Source: an uncultured Lachnospiraceae bacterium (GTDB lineage: Bacteria > Bacillota > Clostridia > Lachnospirales > Lachnospiraceae). From it: 38,683 nt of DNA. The translations under genes were made by a program, and so were the position numbers. The stretch covers positions 1 to 38,683 of the forward strand of contig CAMIYN010000017.1 of the NCBI GenBank assembly GCA_946403075.1, read 5' to 3'. This document shows positions 1-7,907 of the stretch, in pieces. The notes below the pieces were generated by a model. That model did not search any database, was not told the origin of the DNA, and worked only from the letters and a program-made list of their open reading frames with translations. Each line of letters starts with the position of its first letter. The first letter of the stretch is position 1.

Positions 1-5
1 AATAT

Positions 6-77
6 GCGCGAGTGGCTTAGTGGTATAGCGTCTCCTTGCCAAGGAGAAGGTCGCGGGTTCGACTCCCGTTTCGCGCT
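6..77 (+). tRNA. tRNA-Gly (anticodon GCC)
   Basis: The acceptor stem GCGCGAG (6-12) pairs with TTCGCGC (70-76), with one G-T pair. The anticodon stem-loop is TCTCC-TTGCCAA-GGAGA, giving anticodon GCC, which reads glycine GGC/GGT codons. The T arm is GCGGG-TTCGACT-CCCGT. The CCA end is not encoded; the base after the acceptor stem is T77. Its promoter lies outside the window. Confidence 0.96.
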
Positions 78-110
78 TTCCCAAATGTTGGGGGTTAAGA
101 TATAAACATC

Positions 111-138
111 TTGACAAAAATAAAAAGTATAGTATAAT
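111..138 (+). promoter_or_regulatory. Sigma-A type promoter of the small secreted protein
   Basis: A perfect -35 TTGACA (111-116) and a perfect -10 TATAAT (133-138) are separated by 16 bp. The AGGAGG ribosome binding site (158-163) and ATG (170) follow, so the gene has its own strong promoter downstream of the tRNA. Confidence 0.85.
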
Positions 139-169
139 ATTAATCAATTATTAGTGTAGGAGGATTACT

Positions 170-616
170 ATGAAAAAAAGAATAATGAGCTTGTGCATAG
201 CATTAGCATTAGTATTCGTAACAGCATTCAGTTCAGTGGCTGCAAGCAGAGGAGTTATTGAGTTATCTGATTTTAGAAGATTTCAAGAATTAGTTAGCGA
301 GACTCGTGGAAAGAATGCTAAGATTGTTAATTATGAGCATTTAGCAAATGGCGAGTGGATGGTTCGTTTGAAAGTAAGAGATGATAATGACAAAGGTGAT
401 CAATGTGAAGGAGATTTTAGAATATCTTACTCAGCAACTGCTCCTGATAAGTTTAGCCCATATAACAATCTTCCATGTTGGTATTGGTTTGGATTATTTG
501 ATAATACAAACAATATCTGTGGCTATGCTATCGCTGTAAGAGAGTATCAAGCAATGGTTGGACAAAAATACAATTTTGCTCAAGCGGACAATTATCAAAT
601 TCCAGAATTACAATAA
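170..616 (+). CDS. Small secreted protein of unknown function
   Basis: The 148-residue product starts with a classical signal peptide: basic MKKR, a hydrophobic stretch to about residue 23, and an Ala-x-Ala type cleavage region (SSVAA) near residue 25. The mature part is about 120 residues, rich in aromatic residues, and has three cysteines (one early in CEGD, then PCWYW and NICGY), so a disulfide is possible outside the cell. AGGAGG lies 6 nt before the ATG. The gene is monocistronic, with its own promoter and a strong terminator. I do not recognise the family. High-level export is inferred from the near-consensus promoter and ribosome binding site. Confidence 0.8.
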   Translation: MKKRIMSLCIALALVFVTAFSSVAASRGVIELSDFRRFQELVSETRGKNAKIVNYEHLANGEWMVRLKVRDDNDKGDQCEGDFRISYSATAPDKFSPYNNLPCWYWFGLFDNTNNICGYAIAVREYQAMVGQKYNFAQADNYQIPELQ

Positions 617-634
617 TTTAGTAATTCTTTATAT

Positions 635-668
635 AAAAAACCCATTAGTATATACTAATGGGTTTTTT
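635..668 (+). terminator. Rho-independent terminator
   Basis: A perfect 11-bp inverted repeat (CCCATTAGTAT/ATACTAATGGG, 641-662) is flanked by an A run and a T run. The A-stem-T symmetry means it can work in both directions. Confidence 0.9.
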
Positions 669-731
669 ATTGTCATAATATTGATTTATTTTTATTAATA
701 TATTATTATAGAATAATTAAGAGAGGTATAT

Positions 732-1478
732 ATGATTATTTATTATGGAGAATTAATAGGGACTTGTATGTATATATTTATAGGTTTATCTATAGTATTT
801 GCAACAGTTTTTGAAAAAGAGAGTATAGGGAAGAAAGTGTTGATTTCACTTGGATGGGCTCTATCCTATTTTTTACCAAGTATAGCATTTGGAGAGGTTT
901 CAGGTCCACATTTAAATCCAATGATTACAATTTCTCTTGTGACAATAAAGAAATTTGAGAGAAGGTTTATGTGGGGATATATGATAATGCAAATTGCGGG
1001 CTCAATACTTGGATTGTTATTATTTAATATTATAAATAGAGATAAATTAAAAAAAATCAATAAATTTCAAGCTATGGAGATTTATAGTATGATAGATGAA
1101 GGGATTGTAAAAACAATAATAAATGAGTTTTTAGCTTCATTTTTTACTATGTTTTCTATTTTGAGTATAGCACAGGTTTTTGGAATCAGTGTAGAAATAA
1201 TATATATATATGTAATTGCAATAATGTTTGTTGTAGGGCTTGTATTTGACTATAGAGTGGTTTCAACAAACCCAATAAGATTTATTTGTCCGCATACATT
1301 TTTTATGTTATTTTATGAGATAAAACAAACAAAAAATCAAAAGGGAAAAAAGAGAAGTAAAAAAAATAATATTGCAATTAATTATTTAATACATATAGTA
1401 ATACCAATTATTTCTGCAGTTTTAGGAGCTATGGCATACAATTATCTACCTTGGAGTTCTGCTATGCTTCATCAATAA
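732..1478 (+). CDS. MIP/aquaporin-family membrane channel, divergent
   Basis: The 248-residue protein is strongly hydrophobic with about six membrane segments. The two family half-helix signatures are visible in altered form: HLNPMIT near residue 60 replaces the first NPA box, and NPIR near residue 182 replaces the second NPA-R box. Both Asn-Pro pairs and the selectivity-filter Arg are kept. A lysine-rich loop (about residues 200-215) precedes the last helix. The family moves water, glycerol or other small neutral solutes across the cytoplasmic membrane; the Ala to Met and Ala to Ile changes mean the substrate cannot be guessed. AGAGAGG precedes the ATG. The last codons form the first copy of a 34-bp duplication. 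Confidence 0.72.
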   Translation: MIIYYGELIGTCMYIFIGLSIVFATVFEKESIGKKVLISLGWALSYFLPSIAFGEVSGPHLNPMITISLVTIKKFERRFMWGYMIMQIAGSILGLLLFNIINRDKLKKINKFQAMEIYSMIDEGIVKTIINEFLASFFTMFSILSIAQVFGISVEIIYIYVIAIMFVVGLVFDYRVVSTNPIRFICPHTFFMLFYEIKQTKNQKGKKRSKKNNIAINYLIHIVIPIISAVLGAMAYNYLPWSSAMLHQ

Positions 1479-1548
1479 GAGGATAAGGGCTCGTGGTACT
1501 TCGCCCCTACGAACCTTGGAGTTCCGCTATGCTTCATCAATAAGGAGG
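1449..1548 (+). repeat. 34/35-bp direct duplication flanking a GC-rich repeat unit
   Basis: 1449-1482 (end of the aquaporin-like gene including its stop codon) recurs at 1514-1548 with one substitution and one inserted G. Between the copies lies a single GC-rich repeat unit (1487-1511). The second copy provides the AAGGAGGG ribosome binding site of the next small gene. This resembles duplication of target DNA around an inserted element. Confidence 0.85.
1487..1511 (+). repeat. Single copy of the dispersed GC-rich repeat unit
   Basis: The 25-bp unit starts GGGCTCGTGGTACTTCG and ends CCCCTACG. It is nearly identical to units at 3663-3688 and 33690-33819. Its ends GGGC/GCCC can pair. Its base composition is far richer in G+C than its surroundings. 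Confidence 0.88.
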
Positions 1549-1552
1549 GTTT

Positions 1553-1654
1553 ATGTTTAATAAAAAACAAGTTAAAATAATATCGGCAGTTATAGCAATT
1601 ATATTAGTAGCAGCTATGATTTTGCCATCTATACTTGTGCATTTTATTGGTTAA
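1553..1654 (+). CDS. 33-residue single-pass membrane peptide
   Basis: The ORF encodes a short basic start (MFNKKQVK) followed by one hydrophobic helix (about residues 9-31, rich in Ile, Val, Ala and Leu, with a Pro at 25). AAGGAGGG lies 5 nt before the ATG, an excellent site for such a small ORF. It ends 6 nt before the next gene, so the two are probably co-transcribed. Tiny one-helix proteins of this layout are common in Firmicutes. I cannot assign a family; the stressosome miniprotein Prli42 has a similar shape but no clear sequence match. Confidence 0.6.
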   Translation: MFNKKQVKIISAVIAIILVAAMILPSILVHFIG

Positions 1655-1660
1655 GAGTTA

Positions 1661-2263
1661 ATGGATGATATTAGTATTGTTGTTATAGGATTTATAGGAA
1701 TAGATGGAACAAAAATTTTGTTAGAGAAAAAAAAAGAAAATCTTTTATCAAGATTTTCTTTAAATTTTTTACAAGAAAAAATTTATAATTTAGATAAAAT
1801 AGAAAAAGTAACTAAAAATTTTGATTTTATAAATTTTAAAAAAAATAAATTTTTGTTTAAAGATGTTAATGATGAGCGAACGATTTATGAGATAAAGAAA
1901 GGTGGATTTTTGTCATCGCTATGGATGGCAGCAGAAAGTGTAAAATCGGGATTAGAGTATGAATTATTTAAAGTACCAATTTTGCAAATAACCATTGAAG
2001 TTGCTGAATTTTTTAATATAAATCCATATAGATTATATAGTAATAATGCATATATAGTATTTACAAATGACAAAAAAGAATTATTTGAAAAATTTTATAA
2101 TGAATATGGGGAATATTTAGATTTATTTCCTATAATGGAGATTGGAAAATTAAAAAAAATAAAAAGCCGTAGAAGAATAGATTCAGATGCAATGGCATTT
2201 TTAACAAAAGATTATAAAGATGAAATAGATAAAGTAATTGAAAAATATACTAAGGTCAAATAA
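1661..2263 (+). CDS. Stand-alone AIR-synthase C-terminal domain protein (HypE/ThiL/SelD superfamily)
   Basis: Residues about 80-200 resemble the C-terminal domain of AIR-synthase-like proteins: GGFLSSLWMAAE, then GLEYELFKVPI, then EVAEFFNINPYRLYS, then a conserved EIGK. Typical members are about 320-330 residues with an N-terminal ATP-binding domain carrying a conserved Asp/Asn-rich motif. This protein is 200 residues and has only a short, Lys/Phe-rich, unrelated-looking N terminus. Full-length relatives activate small substrates with ATP (hydrogenase maturation, selenophosphate, thiamine phosphate). Without the ATP domain an enzymatic role is doubtful; a regulatory role or decay is possible. 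The ribosome binding site is weak (TAAGAG), so translation may be coupled to the upstream peptide. Confidence 0.6.
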   Translation: MDDISIVVIGFIGIDGTKILLEKKKENLLSRFSLNFLQEKIYNLDKIEKVTKNFDFINFKKNKFLFKDVNDERTIYEIKKGGFLSSLWMAAESVKSGLEYELFKVPILQITIEVAEFFNINPYRLYSNNAYIVFTNDKKELFEKFYNEYGEYLDLFPIMEIGKLKKIKSRRRIDSDAMAFLTKDYKDEIDKVIEKYTKVK

Positions 2264-2271
2264 ATATATAT

Positions 2272-3621
2272 ATGAATAGTAATAATCGACAAATTGATAT
2301 GTTAAATGGTGGACTATTTAAAAAGATGTTGTTTTTTGCTATACCGATAGGGTGCAGCAATATTTTGCAACAGCTTTTTAATAGTGCTGATGCTGCTGTG
2401 GTGGGTCAGTTTGCAGGGAAAGAAGCACTTGCAGCAGTAGGGGCAAATGGAGCAATAGTTAGTCTACTAGTAAATTTATTTGCAGGAATGTCGGTTGGAG
2501 TAAATGTAGTTTTAGCAAATTATATAGGTTCAAAAAATAATGAAAAGATAAAAGAACTAATCAATAGTATCATACCACTTGGATTTGTAGTGGGAATGCT
2601 TATAGGAACTTTTGGGATTTTGATATCGAGATTTATGCATAGGATAACAAGCACTCCAAGTGATGTAATAGAACTCGCAATACTATACCTAAGAATTTAT
2701 TTTGTGGCAATGCCATTTATACTTATCTATAATTATGGTGGTGCAGTATTAAGAAGTAGGGGAGATACAAAAAGACCATTAATTGCTCTATTTATTGGTG
2801 GAATTATAAATATAGTTTTAAATTTGATATTGGTAATACAGTTTAAGATGGGAGTAGTAGGTGTAGCAGTAGCAACAGTTATTTCAAATGTTTTTAGTAG
2901 TTTTATAGTAATGTATTATCTAAAAAATGAAGTAGAGCCATTTTGTATAGATATAAATTCTTTTAAATTAAAATCCCCACAAATAAAAAAAGTTGTCCGT
3001 ATAGGCTTGCCTGCAGGAATACAAGGTGCTGTGTTTTCAATATCAAATATAAGCATACAGAGCACAATTAATTCTTTTGGATCACTTGTGATGGCGGGAA
3101 GTGCAGCAGCTATAAATTTTGAAAACATAGTTTATTATATGGCATCCGCTTTTGCATCTACTGCTGTAACTTTTGTGAGTCAAAATTTTGCCGCTAAAAA
3201 ATTTGATAGGTGTAGAAAAATATTTTTGGAATGTATGATTATGAGTGTGGTAGCAAGCATGGCCGGGGGAATATTGTTTTTTATATTTTCAAAAGAAATA
3301 CTTGGATTGATAACAAAGGATATGGATGTAATGGTAGAAGCAACAAGAAGGATACAAATAGTTACAATACCAATTTTTATAGCAGCATTTTATGAGGTGC
3401 CAGGAGGGGCACTTCGTGGAATGGGGAAATCTGCAATACCAGCAATTATTGTCTTATTTGGAACTTGTATTTTTAGATTGGTTTGGGTATCAACTGTATG
3501 TATGTATTTTCATAGAGTAGAAATAGCATATATGATATATCCAATTTCGTGGACAGTGACTGCGATAATAACTTTCATAGTTTATTTTAAAGTGATAAAA
3601 AAAGCATATGTAGAATCCTAA
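2272..3621 (+). CDS. MATE family multidrug/sodium antiporter
   Basis: The 449-residue protein has about 12 hydrophobic segments and the hallmarks of the MATE family: an N-terminal LFKKMLFFAIPIGCSNILQQLFNSADAA region, and duplicated halves each with a PAG(I)Q/ALRGMG-type motif (GLPAGIQ near residue 245; GALRGMGKS near residue 383). It would export cationic compounds or metabolites across the cytoplasmic membrane using an ion gradient. The gene follows the AIR-synthase-like ORF by 8 nt with no clear ribosome binding site, so it is probably read as the end of a 1553-3621 run. The substrate is unknown. A second, dissimilar MATE gene is at 33984-35315. Confidence 0.9.
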   Translation: MNSNNRQIDMLNGGLFKKMLFFAIPIGCSNILQQLFNSADAAVVGQFAGKEALAAVGANGAIVSLLVNLFAGMSVGVNVVLANYIGSKNNEKIKELINSIIPLGFVVGMLIGTFGILISRFMHRITSTPSDVIELAILYLRIYFVAMPFILIYNYGGAVLRSRGDTKRPLIALFIGGIINIVLNLILVIQFKMGVVGVAVATVISNVFSSFIVMYYLKNEVEPFCIDINSFKLKSPQIKKVVRIGLPAGIQGAVFSISNISIQSTINSFGSLVMAGSAAAINFENIVYYMASAFASTAVTFVSQNFAAKKFDRCRKIFLECMIMSVVASMAGGILFFIFSKEILGLITKDMDVMVEATRRIQIVTIPIFIAAFYEVPGGALRGMGKSAIPAIIVLFGTCIFRLVWVSTVCMYFHRVEIAYMIYPISWTVTAIITFIVYFKVIKKAYVES

Positions 3622-3632
3622 TGATAAATTTT

Positions 3633-3688
3633 GCGAGCCCGTAGTAAGACAGTAGAGTTAGTCGTAGGGGCGAAGTACCACGAGCCCG
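3633..3688 (-). repeat. Composite GC-rich repeat, one unit truncated
   Basis: Read on the minus strand, a full unit (3688-3663, GGGCTCGTGGTACTTCG...CCCCTACG) is followed by the family linker (ACTAACTCTACTGTCTT..) and the first bases of a second unit (CGGGCTCGC). It lies between the MATE and Nudix genes. In one plus-strand frame it is open and extends the Nudix ORF upstream, which can mislead gene callers. Confidence 0.85.
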
Positions 3689-3789
3689 TTTTTGATATTT
3701 TAATGATAAAAAATTTTACAATGTTTATATTTGATTTTAAATCTTTTGTTTTAAAAGTTAAATATAAAAAATTAAATTTAGGAGAAAAA

Positions 3790-4338
3790 ATGGAAAAAGA
3801 AAAATTTAAAAAAGACATAAAACTTATTTCAAGAACTGAAAAATATAAAGGGAATATTTTAAAAGTATATGAAGATAAAGTTGAAATAAATGGGAAAATC
3901 ACACACTTTGATTATATTGAAAATTTTTCTGCTGTAGGAATTTTGCCAATATTGAGTGATGGTAAAATCGTTTTAGTTAGACAATATAGACTTGCAGTAG
4001 ATGACTGGACACTTGAAATCCCTGCTGGAAAACTTGATGTAAAGGGAGAAGAGATACTAGATTGTGCAAAGAGAGAATTAGAAGAAGAGACAGGTTATAA
4101 AAGTGATAATATGGATTTTTTGGTATCTTTAAATTCCTCTGTTGCTTATTGGAAATCAAGAATACATATATTTATTGCAAAAGATTTGTATAAGGGAAAT
4201 AAGAAAAATGATGATACGGAAGAAACAATTTGCGAAGTTTATACAATGGATGAATTAAAAAAAATGATTTATGAAGGGATTATATATGATAGTAAAACAA
4301 TAACTTCGATACTTTTATATGATGGAAAAGGAAAATAA
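3790..4338 (+). CDS. Nudix hydrolase, ADP-ribose pyrophosphatase type
   Basis: The 182-residue protein carries a Nudix box from about residue 75: GK..., then AKRELEEETGY, with the metal-binding REx2EE core intact. The loop between the first Gly and first Glu seems one residue longer than the usual Gx5E. The preceding VRQYR and EIPAGK motifs are typical of the NudF/ADP-ribose pyrophosphatase subgroup, which splits ADP-ribose into AMP and ribose-5-phosphate. The start at 3790 is chosen because GGAGAAAAA lies just before it. A longer in-frame ORF reaches back to 3631 but reads through the dispersed repeat. The stop abuts the ATG of the next gene, so they form an operon. Confidence 0.88.
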   Translation: MEKEKFKKDIKLISRTEKYKGNILKVYEDKVEINGKITHFDYIENFSAVGILPILSDGKIVLVRQYRLAVDDWTLEIPAGKLDVKGEEILDCAKRELEEETGYKSDNMDFLVSLNSSVAYWKSRIHIFIAKDLYKGNKKNDDTEETICEVYTMDELKKMIYEGIIYDSKTITSILLYDGKGK

Positions 4339-5091
4339 ATGTTGAGAATCGATGATTTAGAAATAAGGGGATATAAAATATATCAAGACACTGATAAGTT
4401 TTGTTTTGGGCTAGATGCAGTAATACTTGCAAATTTCATTTTAAGTGAAGAAAAAAAAGATTTTTATATGATGGATTTGTGCACTGGAAATGGGATAATT
4501 CCATTTATTACATATGCAAAAAGAAATGTTGATGTAAAAATAATGGGAATAGATATTGACAAAGAACAAATCAATCTTGCAAATAAGTCTATAGAAATAA
4601 ATAAAAAAATTGATAAAAAAATCAATAGTGATATTCAATTTTTAAATGGTGACATAAATGATATGGTGTCTATAGATAGTTATTATAATTTCAAAACTAA
4701 ATTTGATGTAGTGAGTTGCAATCCACCATATATAAAAAAAGGAAGTGGGATAGAAAATGAGAATTCAAAATTGAATTATGCAAAACATGAAATATATATA
4801 AATTTTGAAAAAATATGTGAGATTACAAATTTTTTATTAAAGTCAAATAAGAGTTTTTATATAGTGCATAGGTCAGATAGATTATCAGAAATTTTTAGGA
4901 TTTTAAAAAAAAATAATTTGGAGCCCAAAAAAATACAATTCATATATCCAAACATAAATAAAAAATCTAATTTAGTTTTAATCAAGGCAACAAAAAATGC
5001 AAGAGAGGGGATAATTGTAAAAGAACCGATAATCGTTTTTGATGAAAATGGTGAATTTACAAGTAAAGTATTAAAAATATATGGGAAATAG
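4339..5091 (+). CDS. TrmN6-like tRNA/rRNA adenine-N6 methyltransferase
   Basis: The 250-residue protein has a class I SAM-dependent methyltransferase fold. Motif I is DLCTGNGIIP (about residues 50-59), an acidic strand end is GIDIDKEQ, and the catalytic NPPY sits near residue 129. The start IDDLEIRGYKIYQDTDKFCFGLDAVILANF is the signature of the YabB/TrmN6 family, which methylates N6 of adenine in tRNA. NPPY supports an N6-adenine amino-methyltransferase; the exact tRNA position is not certain. The ATG directly follows the Nudix stop and the end overlaps the next gene by 11 nt. Confidence 0.85.
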   Translation: MLRIDDLEIRGYKIYQDTDKFCFGLDAVILANFILSEEKKDFYMMDLCTGNGIIPFITYAKRNVDVKIMGIDIDKEQINLANKSIEINKKIDKKINSDIQFLNGDINDMVSIDSYYNFKTKFDVVSCNPPYIKKGSGIENENSKLNYAKHEIYINFEKICEITNFLLKSNKSFYIVHRSDRLSEIFRILKKNNLEPKKIQFIYPNINKKSNLVLIKATKNAREGIIVKEPIIVFDENGEFTSKVLKIYGK

Positions 5092-6418
5092 AGCAAATGT
5101 AATTTCTGTTTGTGGAGCAGGTGGAAAAACCACAAAGTGTATAGAACTTGCAGTTGGGTATGCAAAAAAAAATAAAAGTGTAGTTATAACAACAACCACA
5201 AATATGCAAAAAAAATTAATAATTTCAAATTTTGATAGAAATTTGTTTTATAAATCTTTAAATCCTATATCTGCAAGAATAGCAATCAAGAATATAAAAA
5301 AAGGAAAAATATTTTTTGTAGGGGAAATAGAGAATAATGATAAAATAAAATCTATTAGTGAAAGTGATTATAGAAAGTTGTGTAATATATTTGATGTAAT
5401 AATAGTGGAGACTGATGGAAGTAAGTGGATGCCACTTAAAATTCCAAGAATAGAAGAAAAAAAAGGATATAATGATAAAAATGAGTTTGTTTTTTATGAG
5501 CCAATAATACCTGAGAATACATCAAAAATTATTGTAGTATATGGGAAACAAAGCATAGGTAGAAAATTAAAAACAGTGTGTCACAGATTTGGTGAATTAA
5601 AATATAAATTGAAAAATATTAATATGAAGCTTAATGGGGACACAATAGTGACAGAGAAAATAATAAGAAGTATGGCAAATGCATTTTATATAAAACCAAT
5701 AAAACAAAATTTTAATGTTCCAATAGAATTGTATTTATCAGAGCTTAATAAAATTAAAAAAAATTATAAAAAAATTTCTTTTGTCCTATGTGGGGCAGGC
5801 TTATCAAATAGATATGGCAAGAACAAATTACTTGAAACAATAGATGGTAAAAAACTTTATGAAATAGAACTTATAAAAATAGAGATTGCAAAAAAAAATC
5901 TAATTAAAAAAATAAAAAAAGATTTTAAAAAGAAAATAGATATAGATGTAATATTTGTGTTAAATGAAAAACAGATTGAAGATAATTTGAGAAAAAAATA
6001 TAAAGATGTAAAAATAGTCCTAAATGATTTGCAAGAAAAAGGGCTATCACATAGTATAAAACTTGGTGTCACATACAATAAAAATGTGGATGCTATTTGC
6101 TTTTTTAATATGGATATGCCATCTCTAACAAGTAAATCAATAGAAAATATGATTTTTAATTTTTTGTGTAGTGATAGAGAAATTGCTGCTATGCATGACA
6201 CAGAAAGCATCAAGAACCCTGCAATATTTTCAAAAAAATATTTTAGAGAAATTTTAAAGCTGTGTGGGGATAGAGGTTGTAAAGAAATAATTAATAAAAA
6301 TCTATATGATTTATATGTGTATCATATAGATAAAGAAGAGACAATAGATATTGATACAAAAAATGATATGAAAAAATATTCTAATTTAAATACTTATGTT
6401 ATGAAGATGATAAAATAA
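5081..6418 (+). CDS. YqeC-MocA fusion: molybdenum hydroxylase accessory protein / Mo-cofactor nucleotidyltransferase
   Basis: The 445-residue protein has two domains. Residues 1-215 match the YqeC family, linked to selenium-dependent molybdenum hydroxylases: a P-loop-like VCGAGGKTTKC near residue 10 and VETDGSKWMPLK near residue 110. Residues about 233-445 are a MobA/MocA-like NTP transferase: LCGAGLSNRYGKNKLL (compare the family LAAGxSxRMGxxKLL) and the metal-site NMDMPSLT near residue 346. MocA adds CMP to molybdopterin. Fusing the two suggests delivery of a finished cofactor to a hydroxylase. No hydroxylase gene is present here. The gene overlaps trmN6 by 11 nt, with no clear ribosome binding site, so coupling is likely. 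Confidence 0.82.
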   Translation: MGNRANVISVCGAGGKTTKCIELAVGYAKKNKSVVITTTTNMQKKLIISNFDRNLFYKSLNPISARIAIKNIKKGKIFFVGEIENNDKIKSISESDYRKLCNIFDVIIVETDGSKWMPLKIPRIEEKKGYNDKNEFVFYEPIIPENTSKIIVVYGKQSIGRKLKTVCHRFGELKYKLKNINMKLNGDTIVTEKIIRSMANAFYIKPIKQNFNVPIELYLSELNKIKKNYKKISFVLCGAGLSNRYGKNKLLETIDGKKLYEIELIKIEIAKKNLIKKIKKDFKKKIDIDVIFVLNEKQIEDNLRKKYKDVKIVLNDLQEKGLSHSIKLGVTYNKNVDAICFFNMDMPSLTSKSIENMIFNFLCSDREIAAMHDTESIKNPAIFSKKYFREILKLCGDRGCKEIINKNLYDLYVYHIDKEETIDIDTKNDMKKYSNLNTYVMKMIK

Positions 6419-6495
6419 AAGTATAAAATTTTGATAAGTTTTTATAGGATAAGAGTTGTTTATAGGTATTTTTTTATTGCATTTTATGTTTAAAT

Positions 6496-6504
6496 TGTTA
6501 TAAT
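6496..6504 (+). promoter_or_regulatory. Extended -10 promoter of miaB, predicted leaderless
   Basis: TGTTATAAT is a perfect extended -10 (TGn-TATAAT). A weak -35, TTGCAT (6477-6482), lies 16 bp upstream of the hexamer. Only 6 nt separate the -10 from the miaB ATG at 6511, so transcription should start at or next to the A of the start codon. No ribosome binding site precedes the ATG. Confidence 0.65.
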
Positions 6505-6510
6505 TAAACA

Positions 6511-7905
6511 ATGAGTGATTTGAAAATAGAGCAATATGAGTATATAGAAAAATTAAAAAGAATTGTTAAAAATAATTATTTAGAGACACCATCATTTTGT
6601 GTAGTAACATTTGGATGTCAAATGAATGCTAAAGATAGTGAAAAGCTAGCAGGTATACTTGAACTTGTTGGTTTTAGGGAAATTATTGACGAAAATGCTG
6701 CTGACATTGTGATATTTAATACTTGCACAGTGAGAGAAAATGCTAACAATAGACTCTATGGCAGAATAGGTCAATTAAAAACAAGTTTTTATAAAAATGA
6801 AAATAAAATAATTGGTATTTGTGGTTGTATGATGCAAGAAAAAAGTGAAGTGGAGTATGTGAAAAAAAAATATCCATATGTGAAATTAATTTTTGGGACT
6901 TTTAATCTATTTAAATTCGCAGAGATTTTATATGAAGTTATTTCAAAAGATAAAAAAGTATATGAAGTAATAGATAAACCGATAGAAATAGTAGAAAATT
7001 TACCAATGAAAAATAAATATAGTTTTAAATGTGGTGTAAATATAATGTATGGCTGCAATAATTTTTGTTCGTATTGTATTGTGCCATATGTTAGGGGTAG
7101 AGAGAGAAGTAGAAATGCTGATGATATAATAGATGAAATAAAACTACATATTAAAAATGGTGTAAAAGAAATAATGCTTCTCGGTCAAAATGTAAATTCA
7201 TATGGAAATGATTTGAAAGATGAAAAATGTAGTTTCAAAGATATTTTGTTAAGAGTATCTAATATAGAAGGATTATATAGATTAAGATTTATGACATCAC
7301 ACCCAAAAGATTTTTCTTATGATTTGATAGATGTGATAAAAAAGAGTAAAACAATATGCAAACATATACATTTACCAGTTCAGTCAGGCAGCAACAAGAT
7401 ACTTAATAGTATGAATAGAAAATATACAAGAGAACATTATCTTGATATTATTAATCATATAAAAAGTGAAATAGAAAATATAAGTATAACCACTGACATC
7501 ATAGTGGGATACCCAACTGAAACAGAAGATGATTTTAATGATACTATTGATTTGATAAAGCAAGTAGAATTTGATTCTGTATTTACATTTAAATATTCAA
7601 AGAGAGAAGGGACAAAAGCTGCACTTATGGATGGACATATTGCTGATGATATAGTAAGTAAAAGGTTTGATAGGCTTTTAGAAGTTGTAAGAGAAATCGC
7701 AGATAAGAAAACTAAACAATATATAGGAATAGAGAGTGAAGCATTAATAGAAGATATAGAGATAGATAAAAAAATGTTCGTTGGTAGATTAGATAATAAT
7801 TATCTAGTGTATTTTCCAATGAGTAAAAAAAATATAGGGGATGTAGTGCGGGTTAGACTTAAAGAAGCACATAATTTTTATTTTGTAGGAGAAGAGATTG
7901 TTTAA
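6511..7905 (+). CDS. miaB: MiaB, tRNA-2-methylthio-N6-isopentenyladenosine synthase
   Basis: The 464-residue protein has the three-part methylthiotransferase layout. The N-terminal MTTase domain has three cluster cysteines in TFGCQMN, NTCTVREN and GICGCMMQ. The radical-SAM core has CNNFCSYC near residue 180, followed by VPYVRGRERSR. A C-terminal TRAM-like domain covers about residues 400-464. MiaB adds a methylthio group to i6A37 of tRNAs reading UNN codons, using two 4Fe-4S clusters and SAM. The gene starts the miaB-mutS-apbE run; the miaB-mutS pair is common in Firmicutes. The promoter predicts a leaderless mRNA. Confidence 0.95.
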   Translation: MSDLKIEQYEYIEKLKRIVKNNYLETPSFCVVTFGCQMNAKDSEKLAGILELVGFREIIDENAADIVIFNTCTVRENANNRLYGRIGQLKTSFYKNENKIIGICGCMMQEKSEVEYVKKKYPYVKLIFGTFNLFKFAEILYEVISKDKKVYEVIDKPIEIVENLPMKNKYSFKCGVNIMYGCNNFCSYCIVPYVRGRERSRNADDIIDEIKLHIKNGVKEIMLLGQNVNSYGNDLKDEKCSFKDILLRVSNIEGLYRLRFMTSHPKDFSYDLIDVIKKSKTICKHIHLPVQSGSNKILNSMNRKYTREHYLDIINHIKSEIENISITTDIIVGYPTETEDDFNDTIDLIKQVEFDSVFTFKYSKREGTKAALMDGHIADDIVSKRFDRLLEVVREIADKKTKQYIGIESEALIEDIEIDKKMFVGRLDNNYLVYFPMSKKNIGDVVRVRLKEAHNFYFVGEEIV

Positions 7906-7907
7906 AT

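Noticed and set aside
6-77. tRNA-Gly as an integration site for a mobile element
   Set aside because: No repeat of the tRNA 3' end and no integrase were found in the window.
3631-3789. N-terminal extension of the Nudix protein
   Set aside because: It would start at TTG inside the dispersed repeat and run through non-family sequence. The ATG at 3790 has a good ribosome binding site and matches family length.
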